13,073 nucleotides of DNA from Oscillospiraceae bacterium (GCA_017558545.1 JAFYUG010000319.1:1-13073), one strand, 5' to 3'. Positions 1 through 6,923 are shown, counted from the first letter of the stretch. The notes: generated by a model not told the origin, from the sequence alone. Numbers and translations: made by a program.

Positions 1-617
1 AGGGATATCTTCATGCCGGCCATGGAATAAGAATAGGAATATGCGGAGTATATTCGGAAAAGGGTATGGTGTCGGCTGGGGATATAAGCTCTCTTGCCCT
101 CCGCCTGCCCCATGAAATGAAGGGGATAGGCGCCGAGGCCATAGAGAGCCTTCGCCCATTTGATAGCTCCATATTAATTATATCCCCTCCGGGCGGCGGA
201 AAGACCTCCTTTTTGCGTGAGCTTATTCGAAAGACCTCGGAGGCTGGCGTAAGAGTGTGCCTTTGCGACGAAAGAGGGGAGGTGGCGGCCATGTGGCAGG
301 GAGTGAGCAGCTTTGATCTTGGCCCCATGTGCGATGTGCTCAGCGGAGTTGAAAAAAGACGGGGGATAACTATGCTTTTGCGCTCTATGAATCCAAGGAT
401 AATAGCCGTGGACGAAATAAGCGCCGAGTATGATGGGCAGGCCATGAAGGAGGCTTTAAGCTGCGGAGCGGCCATATATGCAACAGCCCACGGAAAAAAT
501 CTTGAGGAACTAATGAAACGCCCCCACTATAAACAAATGATTTCCGATGGACTATTTCAAAAGGCGGTTATTATTTCTCACGGCGAGAAAAGAACTTATG
601 AGGTGGTGGATTTATGA
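1..617 (+). CDS. spoIIIAA: Stage III sporulation protein AA (SpoIIIAA), 5'-truncated by the window edge
   Basis: ATPase of the SpoIIIA-SpoIIQ channel, acting on the mother-cell face of the membrane around the forespore. The reading frame is open from base 3, so the true start lies upstream. The internal ATG at 66 is not the start, because the residues before it (GYLHAGHGIRIGICG) match the conserved GG-H-x-GI region of the family. About 205 codons are visible, against roughly 300 for the whole family member. The Walker A motif (PPGGGKTS) is encoded at about 186-209, and a Walker B-like stretch (IIAVDEISAE) at about 399-428. The protein therefore belongs to the secretion-ATPase-like P-loop group. 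The stop overlaps the spoIIIAB start (ATGA), indicating translational coupling. Isoleucine codons downstream of base 66 are mostly ATA (10 of 15 by hand count), unlike the housekeeping genes later in the window. The identification is firm. Confidence 0.95.
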   Translation, partial: GYLHAGHGIRIGICGVYSEKGMVSAGDISSLALRLPHEMKGIGAEAIESLRPFDSSILIISPPGGGKTSFLRELIRKTSEAGVRVCLCDERGEVAAMWQGVSSFDLGPMCDVLSGVEKRRGITMLLRSMNPRIIAVDEISAEYDGQAMKEALSCGAAIYATAHGKNLEELMKRPHYKQMISDGLFQKAVIISHGEKRTYEVVDL

Positions 618-1105
618 TGCTTAAACTTGTTGGAGCGGCTATGCTTGTAGCCTGCGGAGCAATGCTTGGTATGGGCAGGCTTAATGAGGAGCGGGAGAAG
701 ATAAAGCTTATTGATAAAATAATAAGAGCTCTTGGAATGCTGGAAGGGGAGATAAAGCTCTGCCGGCGTGCTTTGCCCGATGCTTTTGAGAAAATAGCAA
801 GGGAGCTGGACGATAATCTTATTGCAAATCTCAGCCAAAGCTGCTTATCCATGAGCGCAGGTGAGGCATGGAAAAACTGGACGGAAAATCTTCCGCTGCC
901 AAGCTCGGCAACGCAGCTTCTCCATAGTCTTGGAGAATGCCTGGGTCAATATGATGGGGAGAAGCAGGCCATGGAGATAGTGGCAGTGAGAACTCGCCTT
1001 GTAGAAATGAACGAGGAAATGAGGAGCAAAATAAAAGCCTCAGCTAAAAACTATCCCCTTATCGGCGCCTGCTTTGCAGGGATGGCGGCTATGATGATAA
1101 TATAG
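614..1105 (+). CDS. spoIIIAB: Stage III sporulation protein AB (SpoIIIAB)
   Basis: Membrane component of the SpoIIIA complex. It is a 163-residue protein, close to the roughly 170 of the Bacillus protein. It has an N-terminal membrane segment (about residues 3-21, LKLVGAAMLVACGAMLGMG), a charged helical middle (for example ERE, RALPDAFEKIARELDD), and a hydrophobic C-terminal tail (about residues 147-163). This matches the family layout, in which two membrane segments bracket a helical domain related to type II secretion GspF. The start chosen is the ATG overlapping the spoIIIAA stop; a second ATG directly follows and cannot be excluded. In most spore formers spoIIIAC follows within a few bases. 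Here it lies about 4.2 kb downstream, beyond an opposite-strand cassette, so spoIIIAB is the last gene of the upstream half of a split operon. Confidence 0.93.
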   Translation: MMLKLVGAAMLVACGAMLGMGRLNEEREKIKLIDKIIRALGMLEGEIKLCRRALPDAFEKIARELDDNLIANLSQSCLSMSAGEAWKNWTENLPLPSSATQLLHSLGECLGQYDGEKQAMEIVAVRTRLVEMNEEMRSKIKASAKNYPLIGACFAGMAAMMII

Positions 1106-1142
1106 AAAAAACCTCGGCTTCATTGTGAAGCCGAGGTTTAAT
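1105..1142. repeat. 38-bp hairpin repeat, copy 1
   Basis: This is a perfect inverted repeat with 14-bp arms at 1109-1122 and 1126-1139 and a TTG loop. It is identical over 38 bases to 1313-1350. On the minus strand the hairpin is followed by a run of six T (the A run at 1106-1111), so it is built as a minus-strand terminator. On the plus strand only a short TTTAAT follows, which would make a weak terminator for spoIIIAA-AB. The repeat begins on the last base of the spoIIIAB stop codon. Confidence 0.85.
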
Positions 1143-1313
1143 CAGGGTGTCAAAAAAGTGGCTTTGCCACTTTTTTGACACCCTGAAAACAGCATTTTTG
1201 AGCGATTTTCGCTCAAAAATGCATTGATTTTAACGTGTGGGGGCCCTTTGCCCCCTACACACGCCCCCGCTACTCTATCTCGTAAGATGGCAGCATAGTT
1301 TTTTGACAGGCTG
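1143..1313. mobile_element. Palindrome-rich MITE-like intergenic element (putative)
   Basis: This 171-bp non-coding segment lies exactly between the two 38-bp repeats. It contains three hairpins in a row: a perfect 20-bp stem with TTT loop (1143-1162 with 1166-1185), a perfect 14-bp stem with TTT loop (1192-1205 with 1209-1222), and an imperfect G-run/C-run stem (about 1234-1263). Its outer ends are related inverted repeats. The left end begins CAGGGTGTCAAAAAAGT, and the right end read on the minus strand begins CAGCCTGTCAAAAAACT. There is no ORF of note and no transposase. It resembles a short non-autonomous element or repetitive extragenic palindrome. That it moves is an inference from the ends and the structure. 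Confidence 0.55.
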
Positions 1314-1350
1314 AAAAAACCTCGGCTTCATTGTGAAGCCGAGGTTTAAT
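1313..1350 (-). terminator. Rho-independent terminator of the minus-strand glycan cassette (hairpin repeat copy 2)
   Basis: The perfect 14-bp stem (1317-1330 with 1334-1347) has a TTG loop and is followed on the minus strand by six T (A run at 1314-1319). It sits about 12 bp beyond the stop of the GT2-GtrA gene, which is the expected place for its terminator. It is identical to copy 1 at 1105-1142. Confidence 0.85.
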
Positions 1351-1361
1351 ACTGTTTTGGT

Positions 1362-2477
1362 TTATTTGCCGTCTTTAAAAACCCATTTTCTCTGTATGCG
1401 GTAGGAAATGAAGAAAAGGCAGGTGTCCACAATGGCCTTCAGAATGGTCAGCAGCCAGGAGGTGTCGGCGCCGACTATTCTCTTCAGCAGCCATACAAGA
1501 CCGGCGGAAACGCAAAGCTGCAATACGCAAAGAATGTAATACTTCACCATTGCGCCGCCGTAGCAGCCTTTGGAGCCAAATACGATGGACTTATTGATGT
1601 TGAAGTTTGCAAAGCTGGAAATGGCTCTTGCGAGAGCGGTGGAAACAACTATGGACATCTCGTCCAGCACTCCGCGCAAAAGCAGATGCAGCAGGAAAAA
1701 GGCCAAAAGGTCTATGGCTGCGCTGGCGCAGGAGGACACAACATATTTCAGAAAGCGTCCAAAGCGCTTGCCCACATGGATGAAGATGAGCTTATAAATT
1801 CTTGCGCTGTCGCGAACGGGACGGAAATGGGAGCCGGAGTTATTATCTTCATAAACGGTTTCAATTTCCACCTCGGTGAAGGGAATTCCGGCAGTGTGGA
1901 AAGCGAAGAGCATGTTGGTTTCATACTCATATCTCTCGCCAACAATGTCAAGGAGCAGGGGGAAATGCTCTCTGCTCATGGCGCGCAGACCGGTCTGAGT
2001 ATCGCCCAGCTTAATGCCGCAGAGGATGCGGAATATGGCAGAGGTAATTTTGTTGCCGTTTTTGCTCTTGGGGGGAACATGGGGCAGGTCAAAGTTGCGG
2101 CAGCCAAGAACCATGGTATGGGGGTTGGCGTGGCAGGCCTCGGCGCAGGCGAGAATATCGCCGCCCAGGTGCTGGCCGTCGCCATCGGCGGTAACTGCTC
2201 CTTCAATGTCGGGGCGGTTTTCAAGGAGATAGGAAAAGGCGGTTTTCAATCCAGCGCCTTTTCCCTTGTTTACCTCGTGGGAAAGAAGGGTAACCTGGGG
2301 CAGGGAAGAAAGCTTTTCGAAAATAGCCTTGAATTCCTCTCCGCTTCCGTCATCCACAAGTATGATGTCGCCAAATCCCAGCTCTATAAGTCCGTTCACA
2401 ACGCCGCAGAGTTTTTCTGTGGGGTTGAGGGAAGGCAGGATGACGGCATATTTATTAATATCAAAGCTTTTGATCAT
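1362..2477 (-). CDS. Family 2 glycosyltransferase fused to a GtrA-like membrane domain
   Basis: This 371-residue protein has two parts. Residues about 10-225 are a GT-A fold family 2 glycosyltransferase of the dolichyl/polyprenyl-phosphate sugar synthase type. Visible motifs are VDDGSG (41-46), a metal-binding DGDGQH (98-103), GCRNF (125-129), GDTQTGLRA (158-166) and RYEYETNML (182-190). Residues about 240-367 form a GtrA/DPMS-like domain with four predicted membrane segments and the typical ending ISYRIQRKWVF. Enzymes of this kind load a sugar onto a polyprenyl phosphate on the inner face of the membrane, and GtrA-type domains are linked to moving that lipid-sugar across it. The donor sugar cannot be read from sequence. 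It starts 18 bp after the preceding gene's stop, with an AAGAGG-like binding site, and is the last gene of the minus-strand unit. Confidence 0.9.
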   Translation of the reverse strand: MIKSFDINKYAVILPSLNPTEKLCGVVNGLIELGFGDIILVDDGSGEEFKAIFEKLSSLPQVTLLSHEVNKGKGAGLKTAFSYLLENRPDIEGAVTADGDGQHLGGDILACAEACHANPHTMVLGCRNFDLPHVPPKSKNGNKITSAIFRILCGIKLGDTQTGLRAMSREHFPLLLDIVGERYEYETNMLFAFHTAGIPFTEVEIETVYEDNNSGSHFRPVRDSARIYKLIFIHVGKRFGRFLKYVVSSCASAAIDLLAFFLLHLLLRGVLDEMSIVVSTALARAISSFANFNINKSIVFGSKGCYGGAMVKYYILCVLQLCVSAGLVWLLKRIVGADTSWLLTILKAIVDTCLFFISYRIQRKWVFKDGK

Positions 2478-2495
2478 AAGAATGCCTCTTGTTAA

Positions 2496-3800
2496 TTAGT
2501 TGGAAAGTGCGCTCATATCGGCAACGTAATATTTTCCGTTGTGCTTTTCGATGAGAATAAGGTTGCCATCAACAACGTCAAGGTCGCGTCCACCGAGAGT
2601 GTAGCTTATATCATAGGAAATGGAGCAAATATATCTCTCATTGCCAAGGGGAATGAGGTCATAATAGGAAATGCTGTTATATTCAAGATCACTGGTAGTT
2701 GCCCATGCGATGTTCTCTATTGTGTTTGCGGTGAGGGTATAAAGCTCTGTGCCGGAGAGGAGATACTTGGAAAGTGCGGCAAAGTTGCCTTCTGCATTGT
2801 GGTTCTTGTTTGCAGAGAAGTCAACATAGGCATAGATGAAGCCCTCAAGGAACTGGGCGATTTCGCCGTCTATATCCTCGTTTACGCCGGGGATGTAGCA
2901 CTGGCCCATGGGCATTTCGATGGGCTCAACAACATCGCCATCCTGAACAACGCGGATGTCGCCTGCATCGTAAAGGTCGGTGCATTCATAGTGCAAAATG
3001 GAAGACTCAACCTCAAGACCCAAATCCATGGGAGCGCAGTAGGTGCCGGTGATCTCCTGACCGTTTACATATACCTGAGCGCTTTCAAGAGCCAGGAAGG
3101 AGAAACTATCGGTGGGGATGGGAAGAAATTCGATGTGGGTGGGAGAAACGCTGACTGCGTCAAGCTCGTTGCCATCGGCGTCATAGGCCTTGATTTCGGC
3201 AGGACCCATCATGCCTTTGATAACATAGATCTCTGCGGAGGGAGAAAGGTCAAAACTGTGTTCAAGCTCAACGGTGAGGAAACCGGCGTCAGCAATATAC
3301 TGTGCGCCAACGGCAACGCCGTTGATTTCTGCGGTGCAGCCGGTGGGAACGCTAAGACGAATGTCGGTGCCGCCGGGCATGGTGAATTCCCAATCGGAAA
3401 CAACCCAGTTATTCATGCCGAAGCCAACATTGCTGCCGGCGCGGAGAATAAGAGTGCAAATCTTGGAAGAGCCAAGGCGAACGGTGTAGGTCTGCTCGGT
3501 TTTGCTGTCGCTAACATTGGAGCGCCAGGTGATTTCGGCATTCTCGTCAATGCCGTAGTCTTCAAGAGTAGCACCGGGAAGAGAAAATTCGTTGAAGCCC
3601 TTGTCTATAAGCTCCTGAAGGCCATCCAGCCAAAAATACTTGTCCTGTCCGGCCATAAATTCTTCAACGGTATTGTCGGGGCGGGAAGCCTCGTAGGAGG
3701 TGAGGAAACGGGTAAGTACAAAAAGTCCTGCGCCTATGATAAGAATAAGAACAAGGCAGTAAATAAGCAGGGCGCGGAGAAAAACATTTTTCTTTTTCAT
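2496..3800 (-). CDS. Membrane-anchored extracellular protein of unknown function
   Basis: I do not recognise a named family for this 434-residue protein. It has a lysine-rich N-terminus (MKKK), one uncleaved-looking membrane segment (about residues 8-31) and a large outside domain. Residues about 44-140 look like a compact alpha+beta module (NTF2-like by eye). Two beta-rich modules follow, each holding a PEGA-like turn: AEINGVAVGAQYI (158-169) and VYVNGQEITGTYC (243-255). A second NTF2-like module lies at about 307-430. This TM-plus-modules layout recalls TcaA-type envelope proteins, but that is an impression and not a match. There is no obvious catalytic motif, so a scaffold, sensor or binding role is plausible. 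Its ATG directly abuts the stop of the upstream glycosidase gene (TAA then ATG), with a strong AAGGAGG at about 3811-3817. The two genes are therefore co-transcribed and probably translationally coupled. Confidence 0.75.
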   Translation of the reverse strand: MKKKNVFLRALLIYCLVLILIIGAGLFVLTRFLTSYEASRPDNTVEEFMAGQDKYFWLDGLQELIDKGFNEFSLPGATLEDYGIDENAEITWRSNVSDSKTEQTYTVRLGSSKICTLILRAGSNVGFGMNNWVVSDWEFTMPGGTDIRLSVPTGCTAEINGVAVGAQYIADAGFLTVELEHSFDLSPSAEIYVIKGMMGPAEIKAYDADGNELDAVSVSPTHIEFLPIPTDSFSFLALESAQVYVNGQEITGTYCAPMDLGLEVESSILHYECTDLYDAGDIRVVQDGDVVEPIEMPMGQCYIPGVNEDIDGEIAQFLEGFIYAYVDFSANKNHNAEGNFAALSKYLLSGTELYTLTANTIENIAWATTSDLEYNSISYYDLIPLGNERYICSISYDISYTLGGRDLDVVDGNLILIEKHNGKYYVADMSALSN

Positions 3801-5075
3801 TTATTCTGCCTCCTTGTCAAGAACTATGATGCCGGTGGGCAGGGGACGCTCGCCTACCAGAGAGGAGCTGATATTGAGATATTCTCCGTGGTAGAGCATG
3901 GTGGAGGAACTGCCGCCGTCAAGGTTGAGGGCGTTAACAGCGCCATAGGAGAGCATAACATCGGCAACATCTTCGTAAGTTGCGCCCATGGAGCCAACCT
4001 GTCTGCCGTTGATAACCAGGAGCAAAATAGCGCCGTCGCTTCTCTGGCCTATTGCGGTGCGGGGGTTAAGGCCGCTGGAAAGACCGTCGCACTTTTCGCC
4101 GTTAACAACCAGAACAGGGCCAAAGGAAACTGCCCACTCTGCGTTGAGATCCATAGCCTCGTTGCCGGTGAAGTTGCCAACATGCAAAATGCCGTCATAG
4201 TCAATAACTGCGGTGGCTGCGCGGGTGTTTGCGCCGGAAAGGAGCTGTCCTTCGTGAATAACAACGCCAAGGGGAATGCCGCCGTTGCCGGTGCCGTTGG
4301 GATCGTCAAAGCCGCCTGCATTGGTGCCGCCAACGCCGCCGTAGGACTCAATCATAGAGGGGAGCAGCTGGCCTGCTGCGCCAAGGCGATTGCTGACGCC
4401 AACAATAACTCTTTCGGGGTCGGAAACAACCATCATCTTGCCCTTGAAGGTGGCGCCGGAAACATCAAAAATCTCAATTTCCTCGCCCTTTACTTCCTCG
4501 CCGCCCTCTTCGCTTTCGGTTTTTGCGGCAATGGTGATGAGGCTGGTGTCGATGTTTTCAAGAATCTCATCGGGCTTGTTGGCCTCTTCTATGAGAGCAA
4601 TTTCCTCTTCGTCAAGGAAGATGCCTGCAACAAAGCCTGCAGCGCTGGTCTCGCGGAGAGAGAGAACGAAAAGATCTCTGGCGCTTTCGCTGGGACCCTT
4701 GCTCATTATGTAGATAACGCCCAGTGCGCCGCAGAGAATGATAATAACAGTTGCGAGAACAAAGCTGAGAACGCGGGCGATAATGCCGAAGAGGCCGGGC
4801 CCTTTTCTTTCCTTGCGAGATTTCTTGGCCTTGGGCTCGTCATAGCTGAATTCCTCTTCAGTTTCTTCTGTGGGAATTTCTTCCTCCTCTTCTGCCTGAG
4901 GAGGAAGAGCCTCAGCTTCTTCCTGAGGAGCATATTCGGTGTATGCAGGCTCTGCGGGAGCGGTGGGGAACTGTGCCTCTGCGGCACGTTCAATTTCTGC
5001 AAGCTCTTCTGCGGTGAAGAGGTCGGAGAAATCAAAATCGTCCCTGTCAAGGAGACCGGTATTTCTATTATCCAT
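3801..5075 (-). CDS. Membrane-anchored phosphodiester glycosidase (NAGPA domain) with acidic cytoplasmic tail
   Basis: This 424-residue protein starts with an acidic, Glu/Pro-rich tail (residues 1-80), followed by a short basic stretch (KAKKSRKERK, 82-91) and one membrane segment (about 94-124). The outside domain ends in a NAGPA fold at about 210-420. Family hallmarks are GGTNAGGF (249-256), SFGPVLVVNGE (317-327), NPRTAIGQRSDG (337-348) and NLDGGSSSTM (384-393). NAGPA-type enzymes cleave sugar-phosphodiester bonds; the mammalian member uncovers mannose-6-phosphate. Bacterial members are often found with envelope polysaccharide genes. It is the first gene of the minus-strand unit, with a promoter candidate about 80 bp upstream. 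The ribosome binding site before the ATG is weak. The basic stretch before the membrane segment supports a cytoplasmic N-terminus and an extracellular enzyme. The substrate is unknown. Confidence 0.88.
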   Translation of the reverse strand: MDNRNTGLLDRDDFDFSDLFTAEELAEIERAAEAQFPTAPAEPAYTEYAPQEEAEALPPQAEEEEEIPTEETEEEFSYDEPKAKKSRKERKGPGLFGIIARVLSFVLATVIIILCGALGVIYIMSKGPSESARDLFVLSLRETSAAGFVAGIFLDEEEIALIEEANKPDEILENIDTSLITIAAKTESEEGGEEVKGEEIEIFDVSGATFKGKMMVVSDPERVIVGVSNRLGAAGQLLPSMIESYGGVGGTNAGGFDDPNGTGNGGIPLGVVIHEGQLLSGANTRAATAVIDYDGILHVGNFTGNEAMDLNAEWAVSFGPVLVVNGEKCDGLSSGLNPRTAIGQRSDGAILLLVINGRQVGSMGATYEDVADVMLSYGAVNALNLDGGSSSTMLYHGEYLNISSSLVGERPLPTGIIVLDKEAE

Positions 5076-5138
5076 ATATCTGGCTCATTTCTGATGTATT
5101 TTTGGGATAATGACTCAGGGCATAATAACCCATTATCA

Positions 5139-5167
5139 ATATCGCACCCTGTATTATAACATACAAT
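5139..5167 (+). promoter_or_regulatory. Candidate SigE-type promoter for spoIIIAC-AH
   Basis: CATACAAT at 5160-5167 is a full match to the SigE -10 pattern CATACAnT. An ATA core sits 18 bp upstream (5139-5141, within CAATATC), which is within the 16-18 bp spacing of known SigE promoters. Transcription would start near 5174, leaving a leader of about 110 bases before spoIIIAC. The placement fits, because spoIIIA genes are SigE-dependent in the mother cell and this half of the operon is cut off from spoIIIAA-AB. The -35 flank is imperfect. It is a prediction by eye. Confidence 0.5.
5153..5161 (-). promoter_or_regulatory. Extended -10 promoter for the minus-strand glycan cassette
   Basis: Read on the minus strand, the bases 5161 to 5153 are TGTTATAAT, an exact extended -10 (TGnTATAAT) of the housekeeping sigma factor. 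The -35 region (CTGGAA, 17 bp upstream) matches TTGACA at only three positions, which is acceptable with an extended -10. The start point would be near 5146, giving a leader of about 70 bases to the NAGPA gene at 5075. The motif overlaps the plus-strand SigE candidate by two bases. Confidence 0.55.
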
Positions 5168-5282
5168 TTGAGAATTTCCAGTTTTATTTGCATAAAATGT
5201 TGAACTATTTTGAAATCTGAAAGGCATATTGCCCCTAAGAGATGAATAATAATTAGACAAGTTTGCAAAGGAGATTTCGCTT

Positions 5283-5477
5283 ATGGATGTTGAACTTATT
5301 TTTAAGATAGCAGCGGTGGGCATAATTGTGGCTGTTTTGAATATTCTCCTCTCCCGTTCGGGAAGGGACGAGCAGGCGCTAATGGTTACCATTGCCGGGC
5401 TTGTGTGCGTTCTTGTAATAGTTGTGCAGGAAATAAGCGCCCTCTTCTCCTTAATAAAAAATCTCTTCTCTCTTTGA
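5283..5477 (+). CDS. spoIIIAC: Stage III sporulation protein AC (SpoIIIAC)
   Basis: Small membrane component of the mother cell-forespore channel. The 64-residue protein (the Bacillus protein has about 68) has two hydrophobic segments (about 5-22 and 33-52) joined by the short polar turn SRSGRDEQ. This is the standard hairpin for the family. The start is set by AAAGGAGA at 5268-5275, eight bases before the ATG. It heads the downstream half of the split spoIIIA operon, with only one base between its stop and the spoIIIAD start. Confidence 0.93.
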   Translation: MDVELIFKIAAVGIIVAVLNILLSRSGRDEQALMVTIAGLVCVLVIVVQEISALFSLIKNLFSL

Positions 5478-5478
5478 T

Positions 5479-5865
5479 ATGGTCATATTGCTGAAAGCAG
5501 CGGCGGCATCGGTGCTGGCCTGCGCGGTGTGTTTGCTGCTGAAGAAAAATAGCCCCGAAATGGGACTGGGACTATCCATAATCGTATGCGTAGCTGTGCT
5601 TATGCTTGGGACAAGCCTTATAAAGCCCATTCTGGATTTTCTCTCTCAAGTTCGCTCATTAAGCGGTCTGCCCTCTGCCTTGTTTTACCCGGTTGTGAAA
5701 TGCCTGGGAATAGGAATATGCGCAAAGCTTATTGCCGATGTTTGCAAGGATAGCGGACAAGCCGCCATAGGCTCAAGCGTGGAGTCCCTGGGGACTGTTT
5801 GCGCAATCTATGGCGCTTTGCCACTTATGGAGAGCTTTGTGGATATGCTGGGAGAACTTCTATGA
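5479..5865 (+). CDS. spoIIIAD: Stage III sporulation protein AD (SpoIIIAD)
   Basis: Integral membrane protein of the SpoIIIA complex. It has 128 residues, against about 133 in Bacillus. Four hydrophobic stretches are visible (about residues 2-19, 27-50, 65-85 and 95-125). The middle contains the recognisable LIKPILDFLSQVRSLSGL and KCLGIGICAKLIADVCKDSGQAAIGSSVE-type helices, given here as two separate motifs: KCLGIGICAKLIADVCKDSG and QAAIGSSVE. The ATG at 5479 follows the spoIIIAC stop by one base, so translation is probably coupled. The stop overlaps the spoIIIAE start (ATGA). Confidence 0.94.
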   Translation: MVILLKAAAASVLACAVCLLLKKNSPEMGLGLSIIVCVAVLMLGTSLIKPILDFLSQVRSLSGLPSALFYPVVKCLGIGICAKLIADVCKDSGQAAIGSSVESLGTVCAIYGALPLMESFVDMLGELL

Positions 5866-6923
5866 GAAAAGCTTTTGTTTTGCTTGCCTTTCTCTTTCTT
5901 TTCCAAGTACCCGTTTGGGCATCCTATGGCAGTGAAAATGTGGCATCCGCCCTTGAAGGCTCTGCCTCGGAAATAATGGGAAACATGGATTTGGATAGCT
6001 TTTCCGTGGAAGGCCTTGCCCAAGCCCTATGGAATTATCTCCATACTCATTTTAGCTCTGAGATTAAAAATGCAATCAAGCCCGTGGGGATTCTTGTGGT
6101 GGTTGCAGTGCTGTGCTCTGTGGGAGATGGCCTTCAAAATAAGAAGGAGATTGATTATGTTAACCTTGCGGGAGTTCTTGCCATAGCAATTGCCACCGTG
6201 CAGGATGTCAATTCCGTTTCCGCAATGGCGAGGGATGCTCTTTTGGAGATGCAGGAGTTTTCAAGGGTGCTGCTTCCGGTTTTGGCTTCGGCCTCCGTTT
6301 CTGCTGGAGCAATAAGCTCCGCCGCCGTCAAATATGCCGCCTCTGCCTTGTTTATGGATGTGCTTATCTCCACGGCTCTCAAGGTGCTGCTGCCTTTGCT
6401 GGGAGCATATACAGCTGTGTTGATAGCATCCTCCGCAACGGGGGATGGCAGGCTTAAGGGCGCGGTGAAGCTTCTGAAATGGCTTTGCAAAATAGCCCTC
6501 ACGGCCTTGGTATCGGCCTTCACCTTTTACATAGGCATAGCAGGAATAGCGGCCTCGGGAGCGGATGCGGCGGCAACTAAGGCGGCCAAAGCCATAATAA
6601 GCAATTTTGTGCCCGTTGTAGGCAAAATGGTCTCCGGCGCTTCGGATACCATAGCCGCAGGGGCTATGCTCATTCGCTCTTCTGTGGGGGTGTTTGGTCT
6701 TGGAGCTGTTATAGCCATGTGTGCGGCGCCATTTTTGGCAATTGGGCTTAGATATCTTTTGTTCAAGGCCGTGGCGGCGGTGGTTTGCCTTGTGGCGGGG
6801 GATAGAATATCCTCCCTGGTGGAAGGCTTGGGCGCCGTTTACGGAATGCTTTTGGGCCTTGTTGGTGTGGGCGCGGTGTTTATGTTTATATCTATTCTCT
6901 CTTTGATAAAGGTGGTGGCATAA
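5862..6923 (+). CDS. spoIIIAE: Stage III sporulation protein AE (SpoIIIAE)
   Basis: Large polytopic membrane protein of the SpoIIIA channel. The start is the ATG at 5862, which overlaps the spoIIIAD stop, has GGGAGAA at 5850-5856 upstream, and begins a clean signal peptide (MRKAFVLLAFLFLFQVPVWA). An in-frame ATG at 5799 lies deep inside spoIIIAD and is not credible. The mature part has a polar region (about residues 20-75), then six or seven hydrophobic segments rich in Ala, Gly and Val up to the end (MFISILSLIKVVA). At 353 residues it is somewhat shorter than the roughly 400 of Bacillus. The stop TAA overlaps the spoIIIAF start (TAATG). Confidence 0.94.
   Translation: MRKAFVLLAFLFLFQVPVWASYGSENVASALEGSASEIMGNMDLDSFSVEGLAQALWNYLHTHFSSEIKNAIKPVGILVVVAVLCSVGDGLQNKKEIDYVNLAGVLAIAIATVQDVNSVSAMARDALLEMQEFSRVLLPVLASASVSAGAISSAAVKYAASALFMDVLISTALKVLLPLLGAYTAVLIASSATGDGRLKGAVKLLKWLCKIALTALVSAFTFYIGIAGIAASGADAAATKAAKAIISNFVPVVGKMVSGASDTIAAGAMLIRSSVGVFGLGAVIAMCAAPFLAIGLRYLLFKAVAAVVCLVAGDRISSLVEGLGAVYGMLLGLVGVGAVFMFISILSLIKVVA

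Noticed and set aside
1143..1313. CRISPR array or small RNA gene
   Set aside because: The hairpins differ from one another, there is no regular repeat-spacer pattern, and no promoter was seen. A palindromic extragenic element fits better.
1686..2495. Plus-strand open frame of 269 codons
   Set aside because: It is antisense to the GT2-GtrA gene, in the same codon-aligned frame, with no recognisable protein features. The minus-strand frame carries clear GT2 and GtrA motifs.
2541..5159. Plus-strand open frame of 872 codons
   Set aside because: It is codon-aligned antisense to two well-supported minus-strand genes. Its protein is low-complexity with no domain, it spans two genes and their junction, and it is explained by avoidance of TTA, CTA and TCA in the sense genes.
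1105..5282. Excisable intervening element (skin-like) inside spoIIIA
   Set aside because: No recombinase or integrase gene is present, the split falls between genes and not within one, and no matching direct repeats flank the whole 4.2 kb that I could see.
5799..5861. Upstream in-frame ATG for spoIIIAE at 5799
   Set aside because: It would extend into spoIIIAD and hide the signal peptide. The ATG at 5862 has a good binding site and the typical ATGA overlap.
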